Part shown: positions 1 through 12,970 of the stretch, piece after piece
Position numbering within the stretch: position 1 is the stretch's first letter
Layout of the letters: each line of letters starts with the position of its first letter
From: Anas platyrhynchos
Taxonomy: Eukaryota > Chordata > Aves > Anseriformes > Anatidae
DNA length: 64,000 bases
Direction of reading: 5' to 3'
NCBI RefSeq assembly: GCF_047663525.1
Contig: NC_092594.1
Location: forward strand, 39,188,001-39,252,000
Made by a program: the position numbers and the translations under genes
The notes under the pieces: model-generated
Told to the model about the DNA's origin: nothing
Databases searched by the model: none
The model's input: only the letters and a program-made list of their open reading frames with translations

Positions 1-202
1 ATTCTTTATTATATATCTGCGTGCATTGTAAAACAAAGAGCCAAATGCAAAGGTGAAGAGTAATAGGAATAAGTGAGTTTAATTGAGGTCAGATAGATGT
101 TACATGTCTAGGAGCTAAATGAAGTTGTAAGTTAAAAGTGGGAGATGACCTACATTAATCCACACACTCTTTGTGGTTGTCTTTCATATGACTTCTTTTC
201 AG

Positions 203-243
203 CCCCTTAATTTTATCAAATTAGACCTTTTAAGATGCATCAG
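203..243 (+). CDS. Candidate internal coding exon, 41 nt, product unrecognised
   Basis: The segment follows a pyrimidine-rich acceptor (GACTTCTTTTCAG) and ends CAG before GTGAAA. Only one of three frames is open. It reads PLNFIKLDLLRCI and leaves two bases over (phase 0 in, phase 2 out). The peptide is leucine-rich and would suit a helix, but it is too short for family assignment. No partner exon with a phase-2 start lies within the next few kb, so it would have to splice over a long distance. A chance pairing of splice-like motifs is the main alternative. Confidence 0.17.
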
Positions 244-1368
244 GTGAAATTTAAGACCAATATATGGAAGTGAATATGTGCTTTGGAAAATGAGTTTGTG
301 ACAAAATGCTGCTGCTTAAGATGCAGCCAGAAGAGATACTGCACAAAATTTAAGGTTGTCTTCTATGTATTGCTGACTAGTCCATTTTGTCAGGTAGAAG
401 GTAAGAATTGTGAAAATTCTGTTTTGAGGGTGTTGTTTGGACATTGAAGTAGAAATAAATGCAATCTCTTTATTTAAGATCCTCCTGCATCAGCATGCAT
501 CAGTGGGGAACAGGAAAGAACTAAAAATGACCCCAAAAAATACGGAGTCTCTTCATATGACAGCTCGGAGTGTGGATATCCATCCAACAGAAAGCAAGGT
601 CACTGCTCTGTACACCCGTAGCATAGCTGCACCCCAAGAGGGCAATCATCTCTCTGTCCAATTCAGCACTTGATCCTGTCGCACTTCCCATACATCAGTT
701 GCTAGGTGTCTTTGTGGACTGTGATTTAATGTAAGCCCCGGGCAAAGCAGCAGCATTACCCTATTTGTGTGATGGCTTTGAGCGTGAAATGTTAGAGACC
801 AAAAGCAAAAGCTGTGATGATGTGCTAGCAGCAGGCTCTGGAGAGGCCACTACAAGCAGCTATTTAGCATCAAGTGTCTTGTAAGCCAGTCGGTTTGGTG
901 ATAAATCTGTCTCTCAGTCACCTCGACTTTCTAAACGTGATCAGAGAGTATTGTGATGTATGCTTATTGGAACATGGAAACTTGAGGCATCTTGAGGAAA
1001 AAAGTAGTGTGACTGAGAAGTTCCTTCCTTGGCAGGATCTAAAGAGCTTTAAGAGTAAACAACTCATACAGATGGATTGAAAGCGATTTGATTTCCGTGA
1101 GTGGCACTCCTTACAGCCATCTTTTCCAGAGCCTGATAATGCTCCTGTTGGTGCCGGTTCTGCGTGGTCTCTCTGCCTGGTGCAGCTGCTGAAATGGACA
1201 AGGGATGATGTCCAGGCCCAAGGCCTCAGGAGGGTAGGAGGACACGGTGTGGTACTGCAGCTGTGGGCAGCCACTGTTACAGCGTTGGTGATGGTTTTCC
1301 TGGCACACAGAAGTAATTGCAAAGGTTATAAAGGATGGCTTTGTTAGCTTGCTGATTTCTTTTGTTAG

Positions 1369-1440
1369 ACTGAAATCTTAAATAATGACAGACAGTGTAC
1401 ACAAGAAACAAGCCTGCAGGAAGACAGTGATTTCATCAAG
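1369..1440 (+). CDS. Candidate coding exon with weak donor, product unrecognised
   Basis: A good acceptor (GCTGATTTCTTTTGTTAG) precedes 24 codons open in one frame only, starting TEILNNDRQC and ending EDSDFIK. The donor would be AAG before GTCTTG, which lacks the purine at +3, and this is the weak point. The frame otherwise continues 14 codons to a stop. The peptide is acidic and glutamine-rich. Another splice-bounded segment follows at 1492-1545 in a compatible phase (0 to 0), but the 51-nt gap between them is too short for a normal intron, so both cannot be used together. Low confidence. Confidence 0.1.
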
Positions 1441-1491
1441 GTCTTGGCAATGGGCAAGAGAGGTGCCCTGACTGTCATACTGTGACTGTAG

Positions 1492-1545
1492 TATCAAACG
1501 GTCTTGGCACTGCGAGATTGTCTGTCTCGCTTTTCATCATCATAT
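1492..1545 (+). CDS. Candidate coding exon, 54 nt, product unrecognised
   Basis: The segment ends in TAT before a strong donor, GTAAGT. The acceptor (CATACTGTGACTGTAG) is only moderate because its pyrimidine tract is interrupted. The frame from the first base is open for all 18 codons (YQTVLALRDCL, ending RFSSSY), giving phase 0 at both ends. No domain can be recognised in so short a peptide. The donor is the better half of the evidence. It may simply be a cryptic donor. Confidence 0.1.
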
Positions 1546-2278
1546 GTAAGTTCATCTCAGGAAAAATCTCAAGATGAAAGCTAACTTCTGCCAAATTCCT
1601 TTTGCTCTTCACCACTGTTGCCTTGAGTCATGAAGAGCACAAAAGCACGTGTTCTGCTGCTCTGACCATTTGCTCTAAATTAGTGTAGGTTGTTCTGAAG
1701 ACCTCAGTCTCAGTCACAACCACTAATCCTGGGAAGCAACTATGATCTCTGGGAGCAGAGCTTTTCCGTAGTCTGTACCACCGTCAGTCTGTCTCCAGAA
1801 TTTGTTGTGCCCGTGGAGCTGTGCCCACCGCAGGGATGCACTGAGAGGGTGTGATGTACGCCACACAGTCTCGCAGACTCATCAGCTAGCACAAGCAAGG
1901 GATATAGGGAGCAAATGGGACATAAGGTTAATCCATTCTGTGTGGCCTGGGAACAGCAGCCCATCATGTCAGGATCTCCAAGAGATATTTATGGCATCCT
2001 CCATATAAGCATGTGCATGGGATATAGCCCAGATCACTTTTCATATTCTTACCACAAATGCTTGTGTCATTAATCTTTTGCAGTTGTTCTTTTATGTGCA
2101 ATTTTGTCAGACATAGAAAAGATATGTGACTTTGCAATTTTATTTTCAATGCTACCATGTTAACATATAAAAATGAAAATAGTAAGATTTTTTTTGTGCA
2201 TTAGTTGTTGAAGCTATGCAGTTGATATATGTGCTTTAAGAAAATGTGAAATATCTGTGGTTGATAATGCTATATTTC

Positions 2279-2292
2279 AAAAAAAAAAAAAA
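2279..2292. repeat. A tract (14)
   Basis: An uninterrupted run of 14 A. No LINE or SINE body is visible upstream, so it is listed as simple sequence only. Confidence 0.85.
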
Positions 2293-3010
2293 TGAAGTGA
2301 GTTTTCTAAAATTTTATTTATCCTTACATTGAGAAATCACATTCCTGTCATACACTGAAAATTCATCTTTCAGCCGTCTGGATGCTTTCTGGCCGTGCAT
2401 TTAATTTTTGTCAAAAGTTCTTTGTTCTGCAAAACTGGTTGACTGTCTCACAAAATTAGCCTCATGACCCAATGTCTCAGACCCCTTTTTACTTCTCCTT
2501 GTACTTCCCCTTTCTTCCTAATGGAACAAAAGTAGGTATAAAGCAATCTGGAAAAAAATAATAAATAAATAAAATAAAGTTTTGTTTCCATGACATCTGT
2601 AGATTTTTCACTGGTTCTTTCTATAATTGAGTGGTTCACATGAGTGACTCTTGGTCATCCTCCTCTGACTGAGCTGGTTCTCACTTCTGTCTATGACTTG
2701 AATTTATTAACAACTTCAGGTAATGCTTAGTGTCCTCTGAAGTCAATGAGACTTAAGTATATGAAAAATAATTTTGCTGAATTACAGTGAAAATAGAATT
2801 ATGTTGGTCAGCCCTGAAGCCATGAGTGAACTACTTGATATGGAAATGAGTTCATTTAATGTGTACAAGAGACTAAATTTGACCTTAAACTCACTCATTG
2901 TTGGGAAAAAAAATAAAAAGGTGTAAAGTCCTTAAAATTCAAGCTTTAGAATGATAGAAAGGTATGACTTCTATTTATAGTAATGTATATAATTTTTGTA
3001 AAGTTTTCAG

Positions 3011-3067
3011 AGATACCGAACATCAAAGAAAACGTGTCTGCCTTTCTGCTGGTGCAGTCTTGTGGAG
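3011..3067 (+). other. Splice-bounded segment, coding status ambiguous
   Basis: The acceptor TTTTTGTAAAGTTTTCAG and a donor reading GAG before GTGAAG bound 57 nt. All three frames are open, so the sequence does not say which, if any, is translated. One frame gives IPNIKENVSAFLLVQSCG. It lies only 153 bp upstream of the better candidate at 3221-3286. It could be a non-coding or alternative exon, or chance. Confidence 0.1.
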
Positions 3068-3220
3068 GTGAAGTCAATCATATAACATCACTGATCAGAA
3101 AAATACTAAGTAATTCCCTGCAGTAAGCAAAAACTCGGTACTTAATTGTTGATTCTCCACAGGCAGAGAACTTGTTCTTTTTCTAAATTCTGTTTTTCTC
3201 TCTTTCTCCCTTCTTGTCAG

Positions 3221-3286
3221 TTTAGCAGTAGTTACATGTCAATAAGCCTGATTATTAGTCCCTCACTTTTAACATGTCAAATTGAG
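3221..3286 (+). CDS. Candidate internal coding exon, 66 nt, product unrecognised
   Basis: This segment has one of the best acceptors in the window: over 20 nt of almost unbroken pyrimidines (TTTTTCTCTCTTTCTCCC) ending CTTGTCAG. The donor is GAG before GTATAA. Of the three frames only the first stays open, for 22 codons, starting FSSSYMSISLI and ending LLTCQIE (phase 0 to 0). The peptide is hydrophobic in the middle. No family is recognised. The splice signals are seen directly; translation is inference. The alternative is a polypyrimidine tract that happens to precede an open stretch. Confidence 0.22.
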
Positions 3287-3464
3287 GTATAAAAACCAGA
3301 TGAGCAAACATCAGCAGGAGCAGCGGGCTCGGTGCTGTTGCTGCAGTGTAAAATGATATCACATTTTGGTAACTCTGATTCTGAAACTGTTTAAAATGAA
3401 AACACTTTTCTTCAAATCATACTGTGCTTTCATGTGTGAAGATGGTGCTGAGAGGCGGCGAGGT

Positions 3465-3474
3465 CTATATATAG
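3465..3474 (+). promoter_or_regulatory. TATA-like element in a GC-rich setting
   Basis: CTATATATAG follows directly after the CpG-containing GAGGCGGCGAGGT, a layout typical of a TATA core promoter, unlike the ordinary AT microsatellites elsewhere. The motif is palindromic, so orientation is undetermined. No start codon with a long frame follows at a sensible distance. Weak support. Confidence 0.15.
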
Positions 3475-3842
3475 CACTGCTGTTTCTTTTAAGCCTTTTT
3501 ATGAGAGGCAGAGGACAGAGGTCCACTCTAAATAACAGGCGAGGGGAAGCCTGCCTGGGCAGAATATAATAATGCTCTGTAATAGGAGATTGATAGATCA
3601 CTAAACATCGCGCTGAGATGTCAGGAAGAAATGAATAGCGTGTTATTTGGGAATTCCTTTTGCCTCCTTCAGCACATCAGGAAGTCAAGAGACAGTAAAA
3701 TGTTCAACTGAGTCTGGAAATGTGACTGCTGGAAACCAACAGTTTTATCACAAGGCATTTATTGGGGTCACACGTGGAGCATTGCCCGCTTTGGCCTTTC
3801 TCTGGAGGTGTTTTCGCCATTTCTGCAATGTGTAGGACTTAC

Positions 3843-3897
3843 GATTGATCTCAAAATCAGGTGTTATCTGGTGTAGGCGACTGACATTAGCTGGCCA
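3843..3897 (-). CDS. Candidate minus-strand coding exon, 55 nt
   Basis: Read on the minus strand, a strong donor (GTAAGT) follows ...GAGATCAATC. The only open frame gives WPANVSRLHQITPDFEIN (phase 0 to 1). The upstream acceptor (GGGCAAATACAG) has a poor pyrimidine tract. No minus-strand partner exon was found nearby. It could be a cryptic site inside non-coding sequence. Confidence 0.12.
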
Positions 3898-3989
3898 CTG
3901 TATTTGCCCAGGAATAATAATAACTACCAAGCTAGACGTCACACAAATCTCTCCTTTCATACGCAAGTGCCTCCTTCCCTACCCTTTTT

Positions 3990-6900
3990 ATTTGTTTGTT
4001 TTCTAAATATAGGTTCCCCATCTGTTCAGTTTTTACACAACAAGCTGCCTTGTTTCCATTTTGTTCCTTACTGCGTGGTCATAGTTGACACCGACAGAAA
4101 TGAACTTACACGGGATAAAAAGGCTTGAGAGGCACGTCCAGAGCCTGCGGGATGGGGCGCAGCAGGAGGAGCTCAGCAGGGACACGGCTGTCTCCGTCCC
4201 ACCGGCCAGGCAGAGGGGCCCCGCTTGCTCCTGCTTCCAGGGCTTCATGCACCAAGCGCAATGGGTAGGCAATCAGTGCTTCAAATTCACAGAACATATT
4301 TTGTTCTGCCTGGTTTTCATGATAAAGCCATGACTGAGCAGGCCGAGCACCAGATTCAGCTGTGGCCAGGGACAGGAGGGCAGCGGGGGCTTTTACTGCC
4401 CACTGCCAGGGACAAAGTGGCAGATGGGTGCTAGAGCCAACCACAGCACCAACGCTTTCAGGGATTCTGAAACTCACTGTCATTTCTTTTTTTAATTTCT
4501 TAAATCGTTTCAAATGAAAGCTCTCACGTCTGTCTTTCTAATGCCATTTGTTTCAACTGCTCTCTGATTACCTGTCTGCCTGGCAGGTGTCTCCACAGCC
4601 TCCTGCAAGCAGGTGGCAGCAGCAGGGGAAAAGCCGTGGTTTTGTTCTGGCTCTGGTTCGGCCCCACTCGCCATCCTGCCCCACACGCTTACAGCTGGAA
4701 ATGGGCAAAAATGTTTTTTTTTGACAGAGGAAGAAGTATTGGTGACAGAGTCATAAACTTGCCCAGGCTTTTCTGAATTTTTACATTAGGAAAATATAGA
4801 GTTAAAACTAATAGGGCTTGAAAACTTAATTTTAAGAGTCATCTATGATGTAATTTCAGCTTATATTTTTATCATGTTAGTTAAGAAATGTCTTTCAGTA
4901 TATTCTTCAGTTTCAGAGGTAAATGCTTAAAGAATGCTTAAACATTCTGCTGTTAAAAATAATTATGCATATATATATATATATCACAGAGAATCAAGGG
5001 TTAAATGAACCATTTTATTTGACCTGAAATGACTTCTGGATTTCTTGGAACTGCCAGAATATCGAAAAGTCATTTATCTGCACAGCTTTAATTAAGCAAC
5101 TGCCTCCAGTTATGATTTATGCTGTCATTCAGAAAATTAGACCTTCACACTGTGCTTAATTTTTGCCACAGTCCTTAAGGACAACATTTTCAAAGATGAG
5201 CTGTGGTTTGGGATATTCCAGCTTTTAGATGCTGAGCTTGAAATGACTTCATATTTCCTGAAATCAGTTGCCTTAAAGGAGATTTGAGTTGAGTACTCAA
5301 ATGCTGAGGTAGAATTACAACTCATCTCTAAGAAATCTTGGACTGTTTACTTTTAATGCAGCAAAATACTGTAAATTGTATTTTTGCAAAAAGTACCAGG
5401 TATTTAATGCCTTTTACAGCAACATACATTCTAGTTTCAAAACCACATTTTGTAACACCGTATTAAATGACAGCATTATTATTATTTTTTAATTGCAGTG
5501 TCATATACTGTAATTAAAATGAAGACTTCACACATATTCAGGAGACTTCCCATATTTCCTTGTCTAATTGCTATATTGAACTAAGATGGAGACAAAAGTG
5601 CTAGTCCTGCTGTAAACTCTGCTATTTGTGTATTTCTCTTGAAGTCCATGGGGCTGCTCAGGTCCTGAGCATCCACATCAGTATTTGTGTGTAAGGCCAC
5701 ATATACAGATAAGCCTTCAGAAATGGAGAAATGGAAGGCTGGGGTGTGTCTAATGGATTGCCATAATAATAGATTCAGACTCATACTCATCATCTGAAAA
5801 CATCCAGCAAGAAGATGAAATGACTTTGCATCAATCAAATTCTAAATGAATCCGTTATTAAGCATATTGTACAATATCAAAATAACTGTGTAAGAGCAGT
5901 CTGCATTCAATATCTTTCATGGTTAGCGTAATATTTGCATGATATGGGTCACTGCCTAAAAGACAACAAAACAAATAGAGAAAAATTAGCCACAGCATCA
6001 TTTCTCACACAATCCACTCTTTTGTATTCTTTTTGCATTCTATGCTAGATTTTTCTGTCAAGAAAAACAACACCACACCCCCCTTTGCCTGCACGTCTCA
6101 GTAGTGAGCAGTCTGTACTTTCCTTAGTATTAATTTCTATCTCACACCTCTAAGGCTGAAGAGTATAATTATTTCAATAGCCGATCTAGCATTTGTATTA
6201 TTTTCATGCACACGTCCTGGTAGCCAGCAACAACCTCATATTTACGGTGTGGGAATCTACCAATACCAAGCCTATAGCACTGGCAACTAAACCAACACTA
6301 ACACCTACATGAAATAGCAGAAAAGTTGGAATTAGAAGTAGAATAAATATTATATTTTTATTAGAAAACAATATGTTTGTATGTTAATTGCTAAGATATT
6401 CTGTACTGCATCACATTTTATTGATGTTTTGTTTCCCCATTAGTGTAGAGGCTAGCGTGCCAAATAACAATATCTTAAATAGAAAAAAATGTAATAACAA
6501 AACTTGTCACCACTTTGATTATTCTTTAGGCACCATGGGAGTTAATAAAGCATTTGACAGAAAACTTTCAAGGTGTCTTTTCTCCTCCCTCCCCAAAGGT
6601 TATGGACAGTTTCCTCTTGGCTGCCTGACCTTGTTTCTTGGTTTTAAAGAGTGGCATTTCATTAAAACTGCCATCGCTGGAGTAATTGTTGTCAGGCATA
6701 AAGAGAACTGAAAACTCTCAGGTAGTGAATTGGTAAAAGCAATACAAATTCTTTAGCATCATTATATATCATATTTAAAATGTGACAGAGTATCTAATTT
6801 TGTATCATTTAGGAGCACACTGAGGGCTTTGCTGGTTGAATTAACACACAAGATGGTGTAAGAAGCATTTCAATTTAACTCATAGTCAAACAGAGATCAA

Positions 6901-7230
6901 GAAAATTCTACCTTTATTTGAAATGCTGTGCATAAAATTATTCAGGCATCACACTGAAGAACGAAAGCTCACAGAGTATGAAATCAGCCCCAAGTTTCTT
7001 CCACGAATTGATGTCTCTTCCTCTCCGTAATACGCAGTTGTTTAACAGTGACATTTAATAATGCATGTGAATAATTGCTTGAGTTTACTGCTCATTACTT
7101 CTTTAAAAAAACAGGAAAACAGTAATAGCTCTTTGATTTTGTTTTAATAAGAAAATAATTTTCACTATAAAGGTTGAAACAAAATAACTGATCTTTACTT
7201 ATAATTTGATAATTCAGTTGCTGTTTCTCT
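3990..7230. other. AT-rich non-coding stretch with one small GC patch
   Basis: Apart from the GC patch at about 4130-4720, this interval is AT-rich with stops in all frames and no repeat I recognise. The GC patch contains a strong acceptor-like tract at about 4560-4587, followed by two open frames of about 45 and 62 codons but no convincing donor. The segment at about 6900-7120 (homopolymer-poor AT-rich sequence with scattered CpG) has the look of conserved non-coding DNA, which only an alignment could show. Confidence 0.4.
4969..4984. repeat. (AT)8 microsatellite
   Basis: Eight AT dinucleotides, flanked by AT-rich unique sequence. Confidence 0.9.
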
Positions 7231-7234
7231 GCAG

Positions 7235-9890
7235 TATTTAAATTTTCAAGATTATCTTCAATTGCATTTGTGCAGACTCTAGAAGGGGACTTAAAAGACA
7301 GCTATCAATTTCACTAAGCAAAGTGCGTTCAAACAATTCTGGGCAAAGCCCAGTGTGCAGGGCTGGCCCCCACCACCAGCAGATGGGCCAGGTGCTGCTG
7401 CCTGCCCAGCACCAGCCCAGGGGCAGCGGGATGGTGTGAGCCACAGGAAGGAAGCACAGGAAGGAAAGGAAGGAAAGACACAGGAAGGAAACACAGCAGG
7501 AACAGGAGTGGTCAAAGAAAACTTCAGCATCCGCAGAGAACCAGGGGGAGAATCACTACAGAATCACTCCAGCAGATCTGCAGCGTTAAAGGCAATTCAG
7601 GAGAAGGATGTGTTGGCTCAGTTCTGCTGAACATGCACCGTGTTCCTGCTCGCTCAGTTCAGCATCGCCAAAAAGGTCGAGCTGCCTTGTCTCAAGACTG
7701 TAAATAAATATTTTGTACGGCATTTGTAGTGTGCAATTCAGATTATATCAGATCAAACATTTTGCGAAGCCTAGTATAGAGCTGAAGTGAACCACACTAC
7801 ATTTCTGAACTCTTAATACCTTGTGGGAAACAATGCGCCTAGATCTCATAAACAAAGTGAAACCAACTTAATTTAAGTTTGACTGAGAGCTTAGAGTATT
7901 GGGGCAGCCCAGGCATGGTGCAAACTGGCCACAGTCTGTTTATCCTGCTCCGTGCCTGGGTTTTGCTGCCGGAATTGAGTCCCACGGTGATGCATTTTCC
8001 CACTTGCTGGAGTGCTCAGAATTAGCTAAGCAAATTTACATGAGCAGCAATCTCTCCTCTCACTCTCATATGGGTGTCTCCAGGCTCAGGAGAGCCATAG
8101 ATTTCCAGAGGAAATGCCAAATGTATGCATAAATAAAAATGTTGTATTCACAGATTTTCCTCAATTTGCAGTGAAACAAAATATGGTAGAAAACCAGTTA
8201 ATTCTGATTTTTTTTTCTTTAATTTTTTATTTTTTCATTACATATAAAACTAAAGAATTTGGTTTGGATCAGACCGAAAGTTTTACATCAAAACATATTT
8301 TAATTGGAATGTTAAACAGATATAATTTCATTTTTAATGAGCTGCTTCTCTTGTTACCTTACTTTTTAAGCGGATTTAAATGAAAATGTTTGTTGCTATT
8401 ATTGTTGTTGCTGTTGTTTGTTGTTGTTATTATTATTATTTGGAAATTTATTTTTAAATTTCTGTTTATGTGTTATGCCAGACTGGGATTAGCTACTCAT
8501 TTGACTTGGGATCTATACTCTGGTTCTTGGCACACTTGTCCTTTTTGTCTGAGATGGGTGTGGGACCAACTGGTCACCGCTGTCAGGCTCCTGGGGCTGG
8601 ACAAGAAGCGGTTTCAGGGTGCTGTTTGCACACTGCTGGAGGCGGATAGATGGGCCGTTTGTTCACACGGTGCGTCTGCTTTGCTGTCTGCGGTGGGCAG
8701 CAGAGGCTCTGTGCTTTCCTGTTTGGAAAGCCCGTTCAAGCACAGATCCGTGAGCTATTTTTAAAGCAGTCTCTTGCAAATCCTACCTTGCGTAATTGAC
8801 ACTAAGAATAGACGTGTAGAATCATTTTCCAGAAGTTTCACTAAGAAGATGAAAACAAATTTGCCGACAGCTTTCATATGCTCTCTCTCTCTTAGCATGA
8901 CAAACAATAATTTTTTATTATTTCTATTTTGAGTGTACTTATACTAAGAAGCAACAAGAGGTAACACTGCATTGGTTTCAGGCAAATTTACCTATCTGGA
9001 CTTCTGCTCCACCCTCTTTGAAATGCATAGCCATAAACCAGCTAGGCTCAAGGTCATGAATTATAAACTGTATAGGATTACAAGGACTTTTGACCAAATT
9101 AAGGACAAGGTACAAATATGCATCATATTATAAGCAGGTCTAGTTTACACTGCAGATTAGAAACCAAGGCAATAATGCAACACTTCTTCAGAGGAAAGTC
9201 ATCCCCTGCTGACTCTTATCACTAATAAAATCAAATTCATAACCAAACAATATGCTGCCTTGTCACCTGATGGGAATTCAGGTAGTCCTATAGTAAAATA
9301 CAGGTTTGCTGAATTTTTACCCTCTGGAGAGCAGATTATTGTGGTTTTCTAATATCGTTAAATAGTAAGTAGCCCTTTCGGACATACATGCATTCAGAGG
9401 TGGATCCTTCTCTGTTCAAATATGGATCGTGACAATTTAGCTATTATGCTACCTGGAAAAGCTGAAAGGACTACAGGATCTCATTCAAAAATCACCATTA
9501 TTTTTAAATACATATTTTAAAAGAGAGCTGACTGCACTGCTGCTGTGTAGATACCTATGCAATTTTCAATTAGATTATGAATGGGAAAAAGAAATCTACA
9601 AAGTTTTGTAACTGGACATGATCTATAGGACTCTTGTAAGGTATCAAAAAAATATGACCCTGGCAGATCTCTCACATTCCCCACAAAGCACATCAAAACA
9701 CACAAACTGCACTAATGGTGGTGTGGTAAGAGGGGCCCCCTGGAAATGTGTTTCCACACTACTCAGCTGGAGGTGCCTGGTCACCCTGTGATGCACACAA
9801 GAAGCAAATAACACATTTATGGAATAAAGTTATTGAGCAAACAGTTCTCTACTTGATGTTTCTTTGTCATTGTTTGATTGTTTTCTTGTG
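7235..9890. other. Non-coding interval, unique sequence
   Basis: AT-rich DNA with one GC-rich island at about 7340-7450 and one at about 8500-8740. A strong acceptor at 7234 is followed by 26 open codons to a stop with no donor. A very strong acceptor near 8894 is followed by sequence closed in all three frames, a useful reminder that good splice motifs occur here without coding sequence. No repeat family is recognised. Confidence 0.4.
8391..8442. repeat. (TTG)n/(TTA)n microsatellite
   Basis: An imperfect run of TTG and CTG units passes directly into TTA units. It encodes an artefactual leucine/valine run in the overlapping frame. Confidence 0.85.
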
Positions 9891-9897
9891 TGAGCAG

Positions 9898-9945
9898 GAT
9901 TCCCAGAAGGCCATCGCCTGCTTGGGCTGCACATACGTCCAGAAG
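9898..9945 (+). CDS. Candidate internal coding exon, 48 nt, product unrecognised
   Basis: The acceptor is TTGATTGTTTTCTTGTGTGAGCAG and the donor is AAG before GTGAGA, close to consensus. The first frame reads DSQKAIACLGCTYVQK with no stop (phase 0 to 0). The other two frames are also open, so frame choice rests only on phase-0 economy. The segment is visibly richer in GC and CpG than its flanks, as an exon would be. No domain is recognised in 16 residues. The splice sites are better than most in the window. Confidence 0.22.
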
Positions 9946-11630
9946 GTGAGAAATCCATATCTGTCTTACATCTCATCCCGGGGCTTCGGTAGGAAATTAA
10001 ACAGGTTCCTCTATAATGTATAAGGATTAAGATACCGAAGAGATTTTAAACCAACATATCCACGGTTATTACTTGAGAGACTACATTCCTTGGTATGAAC
10101 ATTACTAGCATTAGAGGGGAACTCTTCTCCCTGGGTGTCCTTGGGAAACAACGCCCTTCTCCAGCGAGGGAGACGTCCATCCTCTGCTCCCAGGTCAAAG
10201 CATTCTGCTCTGTGCTTCTCACCAAGTACCTCCATGAGGACTTTCTCCCGCGATGCCTCCGGAAGATGACGGGTATTACCCTCCAGCAGGGTGGGAAAAT
10301 GTGTGGATACAGCCAGCCTAGCTGCCCAGACAAAGCAGCTGCCTCAAGAACTCCACTGCTGCCCTGGTTCCCAGAAGTGAGGCTGGAAAAGGTGCAGACT
10401 TGGTGAATCACGATGGCCAAACCCTGACTGCTCTGCTGTCACCCCTGGGTTTGCCTTTATGTCCTCAGCACTGTACAGATGCTAGTAGCAGAGGACATGG
10501 AGATTAACCCTTTTTTATCAGCTGGTCCTTTGAGTATCTTCCCATGCCAACATGCCTTAGCATTCACAGGGACACACGTAGCAGGAACACAATCACATGA
10601 ACACCAAGTAGTGCTTGGTTTATATGATCACATATGGTGACAGTAAATAGGCCTATGCACGAGCATCTGGGTGGATGGAGTGTAGGTGGAAGTGTAGGTC
10701 TGTGCTGTCCAATGGATAAAGCCCTTCTGAGCTCAATCCAAACCTGGCCTGAGAGTTTAATTAGCACTGCTGATTAAATGATTTCATAGTTTTCACAGGA
10801 GGATCTTGAGACTACAACAGGAACTCCAGGTGCTCGCTGTATGTTGGGACCAAGGCCCAGGTTTTCATGTGTTTTAGGTGAATATGGAGGGGTTCTTGGC
10901 ACATTATTTTAGGAAATGTGTGTTGTTTTTTGTTTTGGTTTGTTTTTGTTTTTGTTTTAATTTATTTCCTGCTCAAGAAAATGCAAATAGGAAAATTTTG
11001 TATGGTGGTTCTGCAAACAGAAGAATCCAAATGGCCAAACTGTTGGAAACAGTGTGCTTAGTCCTTGAGAGTAGATCCTTACTTTTATTTCTTGAAAAGC
11101 AATCACAGAGGAGACTGATCTGGCTGGGCATAAGAGCAGGTATTGTCTTTCATACATTTATACACTAGTGTGCAGAAAAGAGTCACTCAACACAAATATT
11201 ATTCACTTCTAACTATTTTTAAGCTTAAAGTTGTTCAGTAATGAAAGGAGAGAGCAATCTAATCAAAGAGATACTTGCTATGTTGTTAAGAGAGAACAGT
11301 CTCACAATTTACAGGCTCAATCATTTTCCAATCATAATTAATGTCATGTTAGCTCAATATTTGCAAGTGAAAAATACAGGGATGGGCACTCTCAGCAACA
11401 GCAATATGGTGAGGGCTCAAATACTGCTCATTTCCAAAGCCTTCTGAGCTTAGATTTCTATATAATCAAAATCCTTCTCTTAAAAAATTGAAGAAACCAG
11501 ATAGATGCACTTAAAAGGTGTGGGTTTCACCTAACTGAAAGTAAAAAACAGAAGCTTGTCATAACAGAGCAGAAACAAACAATATTTAAATTTAGTGAAA
11601 ATTTTTGTTGTTTGCACCAAACTTTCAAAT

Positions 11631-11666
11631 AAAAAAAAAAAAAAAAAAGTGTATATATATATATAT
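11631..11666. repeat. (A)18 followed by (TA)n
   Basis: A run of 18 A, then GTG, then about eight TA units and a T-rich tail. Simple sequence only. Confidence 0.9.
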
Positions 11667-12910
11667 TTATTTATTTTTTAAAGTGCTTTTCATGATAACA
11701 GTGGACTGAAAAAGGTGACTTTCACTGGAGTCATTACCATGATAGCCACGTGGGGATGCCCTGGGGAAAGAGCTCATTTCTTACCCTGCTGGGTCTCCGG
11801 GGAGGGCAGAAGGAGGCATCTTACAGGAATGGGACAGGGACGGAGATGTACGCTGAGGGACAAGGGGGGTGGTGGTCATAGTCACAGCCTGTCCCTCAGC
11901 GTGCACAGCGGGTGCTCAGGGATGGGAGGCCAGACGTGGAGATGCGTGTGGCACTGCCCTGAGGTCCTGCTGAGGGATGCTGACACCGCCTGCTCCTCCC
12001 CTGCAGCACCAGCAGGTCGGGGTGCTGAGCTGGCACTGGAGCTACCTGCAGGAGGGGTGCTGGTCTCCAGAAACATCCCTGGACATCTGAATGAGACCTC
12101 AGAAAAGGCCACTTCATGAAACTTTGAAAAATGCAGAACTTACGGTCTGGTTGAGTAGCCTGGTACAATTTTATCCTTCTGAAAATTCAGGATGCACCAT
12201 ATTCTGGATGCTTTTGACAACAGAGGGAATCTGGATGTCATGTGCAATCATGCTTAGCCATTTTCTCGGAGATTAAATCAAGCCAGTGAATTACAGTTTG
12301 CAGATAACAGTGTCAGCTGCTGACCCTCTGTATTTGTTGCTCTGCAGAAACAAAACATTGAGAGTACCTCTTCCCCAGCAAGTTTAAAGATTTAAACTGA
12401 AACATGACTCCAAAAGTGTATATGACATTAAAAGGAAGAAAGGCAAAGAGTTAGTTAATGGGAAACAAACATGAAGAGATGTGGTCATATTTGTCAGCTG
12501 CTGTTATAACCCTATCACTCATGGTTTTCCATATAAAATAATTTCAAATTGAAATTAAACTTTCCAAGCCCTCCAGTTACCCCAGCTGACAACCTGCAGC
12601 TACCACCAGTTGCCTCATATTGTCATTTCATCAAGAGCTGTCACTTTTTGTAGGAAGAAGGATTTAAAGGATAAAGGAAGAATTGTCTCTTGACATAAGT
12701 CTGAGGTGTTTGAAGGAAACAAGCACTTTATAGACCTATCAAGACACAAGGGACCTGTTGCACCCAAATCTGCATCTTGGAGATGGTGATCCCTGACCAG
12801 AGGGCTGCCGTGGGGTCTCCTCCAGTGCCCCATCAGCAGCTGCAGGATCCAAGCATCTCCAGCTGGGGTGGCAAGGGGCAAGGGAAGCCCCAAATGCAGC
12901 TGGTGTGGAG

Positions 12911-12970
12911 CCAGGAGCTGGACTTGATGATCCTTGTGGGTTCCTTCCACCTCTGGATATTCTACGATTA
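12911..12970 (+). mobile_element. CR1 LINE 3' end fragment
   Basis: The block GATGATCCTTGTGGGTTCC, then TTCCACCTCTGGATATTCTACGATT, matches the well-known 3' untranslated end of avian CR1 retrotransposons. The terminal octamer repeat is reduced and mutated. Only the last 60 bp or so are certain; the GC-rich sequence upstream to about 12780 may be more of the same element. CR1 copies are typically 5'-truncated and dead. It is a non-coding marker of a sauropsid genome. Confidence 0.85.
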